Program-made: the position numbers and the translations under genes
DNA from: Omnitrophica WOR_2 bacterium RIFCSPHIGHO2_02_FULL_67_20
GTDB taxonomy: Bacteria; Omnitrophota; Gorgyraeia; Aquiviventales; Aquiviventaceae
NCBI GenBank assembly: GCA_001805695.1
Contig: MHGT01000027.1
Span: 1,935 to 12,204 of the forward strand
DNA length: 10,270 bases
Direction: 5' to 3'
Shown here: positions 5,427 to 10,270 of the stretch, in pieces
How positions within the stretch are numbered: position 1 is the first letter of the stretch
How the letters are laid out: the number at the start of each line of letters is the position of its first letter
The notes under the pieces: model-generated
What the model was told of the DNA's origin: nothing
What the model saw: only the letters and a program-made list of their open reading frames with translations
The model's database searches: none

Positions 5427-6908
5427 ATGCCCGTCGGCGACCTCGCCTCCAAGACCATCCACGAACTGCGTCACATGATCCAGGCGGGCACGGTCTCTCC
5501 GCCGGAGATTGTGGACGACCTGCTCGCGCGGATCGATCGGCTCAATGATTCGCGACGGATCCATGCGTACCTCGCCGTGGATCCCGAACGGATCCGGCGC
5601 CAAGCCGCTGACCTGCCCGCTTCAGCGCGCGCCGGGCAGCTCTACGGCATCCCCATCACGGTGAAGGCCAACATCTGCGTCGCCGGGGAAGAAACGAGCT
5701 GTGCCTCCCGCATCCTGGAAGGGTTTCGCCCGCCCTACGACGCCACGGTCATCGAGCGGTTGCGTCGAGCGGGAGCCGTGCTGATTCCGAACGCCAATAT
5801 GGATGAGTTCGCGTTCGGCTCGTCCACGGAGAATTCCGCCTTCGGGGTCACGAGGAATCCCCGGGCTCAGGACGATCGGGTCCCGGGAGGATCGAGCGGC
5901 GGGTCGGCGGCCGCCGTGGCGTCGAATATGGCGATCGCCGCATTGGGAAGCGATACCGGCGGCTCGATTCGCCAGCCGGCGTCGTTTTGCGGCGTGCTCG
6001 GGTTGAAGCCCACGTACGGCCGGGTGTCCCGCTACGGGCTGGTCGCCTTTGCGTCCTCGCTGGACCAAATTGGCCCGCTCGCCAAGGACGCGGAGGATGC
6101 CGCGATGCTCCTCAACGTGATCGCCGGCCACGACGAGCGGGACTCCACCTCGGCGCCGGTGGAGGTTCCAGACTACGTGGCGGCGCTGCGGAGGCCGTTG
6201 AAAGACGTCACCATCGGCCTTCCCGAGATCCCCTCGGAGGGGCTGGATCAGCACGTGCGCGCAGCGGTCGATGGCGCCATCGAGGTCTTCCGGACGCTCG
6301 GGGTCAAGACGGTTCCAGTGGAGCTGCCGAACATCGACAAGGCCATCGCCACGTACTATATCATTGCGACGGCCGAGGCGAGCTCCAACCTCGCCCGGTA
6401 CGACGGCGTCAAGTACGGCTTCCGCGCGGCGAGCGGCGGGTCGCTGACGGACATGTACCTCGACACCCGCACGCAGGGCTTCGGCGCTGAGGCCAAACGG
6501 CGCATCCTGCTGGGGACCTACGTCCTCTCGCAGGGCTACTACGAGGCCTATTACCTCAAGGGCATGAAGGTGCGGACGCTGATCAAGCAGGATTTCGACG
6601 ACGCGTTCACCGCGTGCCACATCGTGCTGATGCCCACCGCGCCGACGCCGGCCTTCCGCCTGAAGGAGAAGCTGGATGACCCGCTGCAGATGTACCTCTC
6701 GGACATCTACACGATCTCGGCGAACCTCGCCGGGATCCCGGCGCTCTCGGTGCCCTGCGGGGCCGGGCCGGACGGGCTGCCCATCGGGATGCAATTGCTG
6801 GCCGCGCCATTTCAAGAATCGCTGCTGTTTCAGGCGGCGCACGCCTATGAGCAGGCGACCGACTGGCCCAGCCGGCGGCGCAACTGGCGCTCGGGAAACG
6901 CCGGATGA
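5427..6908 (+). CDS. gatA: GatA, glutamyl-tRNA(Gln)/aspartyl-tRNA(Asn) amidotransferase subunit A
   Basis: GatA is the glutaminase subunit of GatCAB. It releases ammonia from glutamine, which passes to GatB for transamidation of the mischarged tRNA. It belongs to the amidase-signature family. At 493 residues it has normal length. The Ser-cisSer-Lys triad is visible: K80 in PITVKAN, S156 in the GGSSGGSAAA loop and nucleophile S180 in GSDTGGSIRQP. GLKPTYGRVSRYGLVAFASSLDQIGP at 193 onward is typical of GatA rather than other amidases. ATG 5427 fits because conserved IHELRHMI starts at residue 11. GAAAGG at 5404-5409 is too far away (17 bases) to be a good ribosome site, so initiation looks weak or leaderless-like. 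The stop overlaps the gatB start by ATGA, so the two are translationally coupled. Confidence 0.97.
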   Translation: MPVGDLASKTIHELRHMIQAGTVSPPEIVDDLLARIDRLNDSRRIHAYLAVDPERIRRQAADLPASARAGQLYGIPITVKANICVAGEETSCASRILEGFRPPYDATVIERLRRAGAVLIPNANMDEFAFGSSTENSAFGVTRNPRAQDDRVPGGSSGGSAAAVASNMAIAALGSDTGGSIRQPASFCGVLGLKPTYGRVSRYGLVAFASSLDQIGPLAKDAEDAAMLLNVIAGHDERDSTSAPVEVPDYVAALRRPLKDVTIGLPEIPSEGLDQHVRAAVDGAIEVFRTLGVKTVPVELPNIDKAIATYYIIATAEASSNLARYDGVKYGFRAASGGSLTDMYLDTRTQGFGAEAKRRILLGTYVLSQGYYEAYYLKGMKVRTLIKQDFDDAFTACHIVLMPTAPTPAFRLKEKLDDPLQMYLSDIYTISANLAGIPALSVPCGAGPDGLPIGMQLLAAPFQESLLFQAAHAYEQATDWPSRRRNWRSGNAG

Positions 6909-8344
6909 GCTACGAACCGGTCATTGGGCTCGAGGTGCATCTCCAGCTCAGCACGTCGACCAAGCTCTTCTGCGGCTGCCTGGCCAAGTACGGCGCCGCC
7001 CCGAACAGCCAGACCTGCCCGGTGTGCCTCGGCCTGCCCGGTGTGTTGCCCGTCCTGAATGAGCGGGTGATGGAGTGGGGCATCCGGGTGGCGTTGGCCG
7101 TGGACTGCCAGATTGCCCAGACCATGAAGTTTGACCGCAAGCAGTACTTCTATCCCGACCTGCCCAAGAACTACCAGATCTCCCAGTACGACCGGCCGCT
7201 CGCCCAACGCGGCCACCTGGACATTGTGGCGGACCATGCGCCCAAGCGGATCGGCATCACGCGCATCCACCTCGAGGAGGACGCCGGCAAACTCCTCCAT
7301 GAGGCGAGCCAGACCGAGAGCTACGTGGATTTCAACCGGACCGGCGTGCCGCTCCTCGAGATCGTCAGCGAGCCGGACCTGCGCTCGCCCGAGGAAGCCT
7401 ACCAATACCTCATCGAGCTCAAGGCGATCATCGAGTATCTCGCCGTCTCCACCTGCAACATGGAGGAGGGGAGCCTGCGCTGCGACACGAACGTGTCGCT
7501 GCGCAGACCTGGCGCCTCACAGTTCGGCGCGAAGGTCGAGGTCAAGAACCTCAACTCGTTCAAGGCGGTGAAGCAGGCGCTGGCCTACGAGATCCAGCGG
7601 CAGGCGGTCGCACTGGACCAGGGGCAGCGCATCAGGCAGGAGACGCGGCTGTGGGACGCAAGAGCGCTGCGGACCGAGCCGATGCGCAGCAAGGAAGGGG
7701 CCGCCGACTACCGCTACTTTCCGGAGCCGGATCTGGTCCCGTTTGTGATCGACCGAGCGCTCATCGCGCGCATGAAAGCAACACTGCCCGAGCTGCCCGC
7801 GGAGCGCCGGCGGCGCTACCAAGACGCCTACCAGCTGTCCGCCTACGACGCGCAGGTCCTCACCCAGCATGCGGCGCTCGGCGAGCTCTTCGAGGGTGCG
7901 CTGCGCTGCGGCGCGCCGCCGAAGCCGGCGGCCAACTGGATCATGGGCGACTACCTGGCGCATCTCAACGCGAAGAACCGCGAGCCGGAGTCCGAGAAAC
8001 TTCGCCCCGAATGGCTCGCGCATCTGATACAATTGGTGGACGACGGCACCATTTCCGGCAAGATGGCCAAGGACCTCTTCGTCCAGACGCTGGAGCGCGG
8101 GGAGGATCCGCGGCGGCTCGTCGAAGAGGGCGGGCTCAAGCAGATTGTCGATGCCGCGGCGCTGGAGCCCATCGCCGATGAGGTCCTGCGCAAGAACCAG
8201 CGGTCGGTGGAGGATTACCTGAAAGGCAAGACGACCGCCTTCACGCACCTCATGGGGCAGGCGATGAAGCTCTCGAAGGGCAAGGCCAATCCCCAGCAGA
8301 TGGCCGCACTGCTCAAACGGAAACTCGAACAGGTCCCATCCTGA
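6905..8344 (+). CDS. gatB: GatB, glutamyl-tRNA(Gln)/aspartyl-tRNA(Asn) amidotransferase subunit B
   Basis: GatB binds the mischarged tRNA, activates the side-chain carboxylate with ATP and accepts ammonia channelled from GatA. It has 479 residues, the usual length. The N-terminal EPVIGLEVHLQL is the family signature. Cysteines C23, C25, C38 and C41 (FCGC...CPVC) form the zinc site seen in many GatB proteins. The kinase-like core contains DLPKNYQISQYD, HLEEDAGKLLHE, DFNRTGVPLLEIVSEPD, CDTNVSLR, KVEVKNLNSF and YRYFPEPDL. The C-terminal tail domain (about 330-479) is helical and YqeY-like, with WIMGDYL and GKANPQQMAALLK near the end; it contacts the tRNA. ATG 6905 overlaps the gatA stop by ATGA. 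All three subunits are intact, so the complex should be functional. Confidence 0.98.
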   Translation: MSYEPVIGLEVHLQLSTSTKLFCGCLAKYGAAPNSQTCPVCLGLPGVLPVLNERVMEWGIRVALAVDCQIAQTMKFDRKQYFYPDLPKNYQISQYDRPLAQRGHLDIVADHAPKRIGITRIHLEEDAGKLLHEASQTESYVDFNRTGVPLLEIVSEPDLRSPEEAYQYLIELKAIIEYLAVSTCNMEEGSLRCDTNVSLRRPGASQFGAKVEVKNLNSFKAVKQALAYEIQRQAVALDQGQRIRQETRLWDARALRTEPMRSKEGAADYRYFPEPDLVPFVIDRALIARMKATLPELPAERRRRYQDAYQLSAYDAQVLTQHAALGELFEGALRCGAPPKPAANWIMGDYLAHLNAKNREPESEKLRPEWLAHLIQLVDDGTISGKMAKDLFVQTLERGEDPRRLVEEGGLKQIVDAAALEPIADEVLRKNQRSVEDYLKGKTTAFTHLMGQAMKLSKGKANPQQMAALLKRKLEQVPS

Positions 8345-8354
8345 GACGGCACAC

Positions 8355-8360
8355 GGAGGG
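8355..8360 (+). promoter_or_regulatory. Strong Shine-Dalgarno for ctpA
   Basis: GGAGGG ends six bases before ATG 8367 and is the clearest ribosome site in the window. It lies in the 22-base gap after gatB and fixes the ctpA start, with a basic signal peptide directly after. Confidence 0.8.
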
Positions 8361-8366
8361 TCTTCC

Positions 8367-9689
8367 ATGAAGCGGCGGTTCTGGGTCATCGCGGCCATTG
8401 CGGCGATCGGGCTTGTGGCGGGACAGACGCACACGCAGGGCGCCAAGGAGGCTGCCGCCCCGAATGGCAACGAGGAGCTGTACAAGGAGCTGGAGCTCTT
8501 TGAGCACGCCCTCTCCATCGTCCGCTCGGACTACGTGGAGGAGCCGAAGGCCAAGGAGCTCATCTACGGCGCGCTCAAGGGGATGCTGGCGACGCTCGAC
8601 CCGTACAGCCAGTTCATGGACCCGGACAGCTACAACGAGCTCAAGGTGGACACCGAGGGCGAGTTCGGCGGGCTGGGCATCGAGATCACGATCAAGGATG
8701 ACCTGTTGACCGTCATCTCGCCCATCGAGGGCACCCCCGCCGCCAACGCGGGCGTCATGCCCGGCGACCGCATCGTGAAGATCGACGGCGAGCTGACGCG
8801 CGGCATCACGCTGATCGAGGCGGTCAAGAAGCTGCGGGGCAAGCCGAAGACCAGCGTCACGCTCACGATTTTCCGCGAAGGGGACACCGAGCTGAAAGAG
8901 GTGGCGCTGGAGCGGGCGATCATCACCATCGAGAGCGTCCGGGAAGCATCGCTCCTGGAGGACAAGATCGGCTACATCCGACTCTCCGATTTCCGGGAGA
9001 AGACGACGAATGACCTGGAGGCGGTCGTGAAGCGGCTGAAGGGGGAGGGGATGGACAGCGTCATCTTCGACCTGCGCAACAACCCCGGCGGGCTGCTCGA
9101 CGTCGCCGTGTCGGTCTCGGAGCTGTTCCTCCAGCGCAACCAGCTCATCGTGTCGACCAAGGGGCGGCTGCGCAACCAGAACCAGGAGATGCACTCGCGG
9201 ACCACCGGCCTCGTGAACGATCTGCCGATGGTCGTGCTGATCAACGAGGGGTCGGCGTCCGCCTCGGAGATCGTCGCCGGCGCGATCCAGGACCACCACC
9301 GCGGCATCGTGATGGGGACCAAGTCGCACGGCAAGGCGTCCGTCCAGACGATCTTCCCGCTCAAGGACGGCAGCGCCCTGCGCCTGACGACGAGCAAGTA
9401 CTTCACGCCCAGCGGCCGGTCCATCCACGGCCAGGGCATCATGCCCGACGTGGAGGTGCCGTTCGAGCGGCCGCCGGAGGACAAGCCAAAGGAAAAGGAC
9501 AAGGGGGGCTCGAACTCCGGGCCGCAGCTGTTCGACCAGATCGAGGCCGGACAGGACCCGAACGCCAAGCCGTCCGCCTCCCTCATTGAGCGCAAGCGAG
9601 CCGACAACCAGCTCGCGCGGGCGCTGGACCTCCTCAAGGGCATCAAGGTCTACCAGGCGGAGCCAAAGCAGGAGCACGCGTCGCGATAA
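8367..9689 (+). CDS. ctpA: CtpA, S41-family carboxy-terminal processing protease
   Basis: This is a PDZ-containing serine protease that trims or degrades proteins from their C-termini in the cell envelope. It has 440 residues. An N-terminal signal or anchor (basic KRR at 2-4, then WVIAAIAAIGLVAG) is followed by a helical segment, LYKELELFEHALSIVRSDYVEEP (39-61). The PDZ domain covers about 95-180 (FGGLGIEI at 100-107, GVMPGDRIVKIDG at 129-141). The S41 core has GYIRLSDF (202-209), DLRNNPGG (235-242), catalytic S298 in NEGSASASE, and K323 in SHGKASVQ, with Q327 four residues on, a spacing that matches E. coli Prc. A charged Pro/Lys/Glu linker (369-381) precedes a short C-terminal helical tail. 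In some bacteria this family sits near peptidoglycan hydrolases such as EnvC; none is seen here. The natural substrate cannot be told from the sequence. Confidence 0.96.
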   Translation: MKRRFWVIAAIAAIGLVAGQTHTQGAKEAAAPNGNEELYKELELFEHALSIVRSDYVEEPKAKELIYGALKGMLATLDPYSQFMDPDSYNELKVDTEGEFGGLGIEITIKDDLLTVISPIEGTPAANAGVMPGDRIVKIDGELTRGITLIEAVKKLRGKPKTSVTLTIFREGDTELKEVALERAIITIESVREASLLEDKIGYIRLSDFREKTTNDLEAVVKRLKGEGMDSVIFDLRNNPGGLLDVAVSVSELFLQRNQLIVSTKGRLRNQNQEMHSRTTGLVNDLPMVVLINEGSASASEIVAGAIQDHHRGIVMGTKSHGKASVQTIFPLKDGSALRLTTSKYFTPSGRSIHGQGIMPDVEVPFERPPEDKPKEKDKGGSNSGPQLFDQIEAGQDPNAKPSASLIERKRADNQLARALDLLKGIKVYQAEPKQEHASR

Positions 9690-9701
9690 GATGATTTCGC
9701 G

Positions 9702-10270
9702 ATGAAGATCGTCGGGATCGAAACCTCGTGCGATGAAACGGCGATCGGCATCGTGGAAGACGGCCGGCGCGTCCTCGGCAACGCGGTGGCGTCCAGCCTG
9801 AAGCTCCATGAGCCCTACGGCGGCGTGATTCCCGAAATCGCGGCGCGCATGCACGTCGAGACGGTCTGGGACGTGCTGGCGCGCGCCTTGGAAGAGGGCG
9901 GCTGTGCCCCCGCGGCGCTCGACGCCGTCGCCGTCACGCAGGGCCCTGGGTTGCCGGGCGCCTTGCTCATCGGCCTCGCGTTCGCGAAGGGGCTCGCGCT
10001 CTCGCTGGACCGCCCATTGATCCCCGTGGACCACCTCGCCGCCCATCTCTATGCAGGGGAGATGTCCGACCCCGCAATCGAGCCTCCCTACATCGGCCTC
10101 GTCGTCTCCGGCGGCCACACGCTCCTGTGCGTGGCGCACGCCGATTGCCGCTTCGAGCTGCTGGGCGAGACGAAGGACGACGCGGTCGGCGAGGCGTTCG
10201 ATAAAGTGGCAAAGTTACTGGGCCTCGGCTATCCCGGCGGTCCGGCTATCGACCGTCTCTCGGATGAGGC
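9702..10270 (+). CDS. tsaD: TsaD, tRNA t6A37 synthase catalytic subunit, 3'-truncated by window
   Basis: TsaD transfers the threonylcarbamoyl group from threonylcarbamoyl-AMP to A37 of tRNAs that read ANN codons, working with TsaB and TsaE in bacteria. The first 189 codons are present and open to the window end; about 340 residues would be expected in full. Visible features are the N-terminal VGIETSCDETAIGIVE (4-19) of the ASKHA fold, PEIAARMH (44-51), TQGPGLPGALLIGL (79-92), the predicted metal ligands H111 and H115 in VDHLAAH, SGGHT (136-140), and GETKDDAVGEAFDKVAKLLG (155-174) followed by YPGGPAID. ATG 9702 lies 12 bases after the ctpA stop and is the conventional start. There is no strong ribosome site, so it may be translated after ctpA. 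All active-site residues in the visible part are present. Confidence 0.97.
   Translation, partial: MKIVGIETSCDETAIGIVEDGRRVLGNAVASSLKLHEPYGGVIPEIAARMHVETVWDVLARALEEGGCAPAALDAVAVTQGPGLPGALLIGLAFAKGLALSLDRPLIPVDHLAAHLYAGEMSDPAIEPPYIGLVVSGGHTLLCVAHADCRFELLGETKDDAVGEAFDKVAKLLGLGYPGGPAIDRLSDE

Noticed and set aside
5622..6842. Minus-strand open frame (406 codons) opposite gatA
   Set aside because: Antisense shadow of a fully conserved gatA, without domains or a ribosome site.
8313..10139. Long open frame (608 codons) on the minus strand across ctpA and into tsaD
   Set aside because: It lies antisense to two clear genes, shows Arg/His/Leu-rich low-complexity translation with no recognisable motif, and is the expected result of strong GC bias at third positions.

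Overview
The window is a dense, co-oriented block of nine housekeeping genes on the + strand: mfd (3' part) – surA-like – pdxA – rsmA – gatC – gatA – gatB – ctpA – tsaD (5' part). DNA is strongly GC-rich, with G or C in most third codon positions. A SurA-like secreted chaperone points to a cell with an outer membrane. GatCAB points to indirect Gln and/or Asn charging of tRNA. A GC-rich Gram-negative lineage of the Methylomirabilota/Rokubacteria or Nitrospirota type, or a deltaproteobacterial relative, is a plausible but weak guess; nothing here fixes the phylum.

Region 1 (1-4848): mfd, surA, pdxA and rsmA form a tightly packed operon. mfd/surA overlap by ATGA, surA/pdxA overlap by TGATG, and pdxA/rsmA are 17 bases apart. 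They serve transcription-coupled repair, outer-membrane protein folding, pyridoxal phosphate synthesis and 16S rRNA maturation. Mfd ends without the usual C-terminal regulatory domain, and RsmA has changes in conserved catalytic-motif residues.

Region 2 (4849-8344): gatC, gatA and gatB encode the three subunits of tRNA-dependent amidotransferase. gatA and gatB overlap by ATGA. gatC is set apart by two AT-richer spacers of about 150 and 134 bases, each carrying a copy of the same repeat family; a possible sigma70-type promoter precedes the first copy.

Region 3 (8345-10270): ctpA, a secreted PDZ/S41 protease with a strong Shine-Dalgarno, is followed 12 bases later by tsaD, the tRNA t6A synthase subunit, which is cut by the window end.

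The least ordinary content lies at the gene junctions. Three unrelated palindromic or repeat elements occupy mfd/surA, pdxA/rsmA, and both sides of gatC, and two of them run into coding sequence, changing the likely N-terminus of SurA and C-terminus of PdxA. I found no CRISPR, RNA gene, transposase, phage gene or defence system, and no new multi-gene system. The items most worth checking are the Mfd lacking its terminal domain, the RsmA motif substitution, and the repeats.
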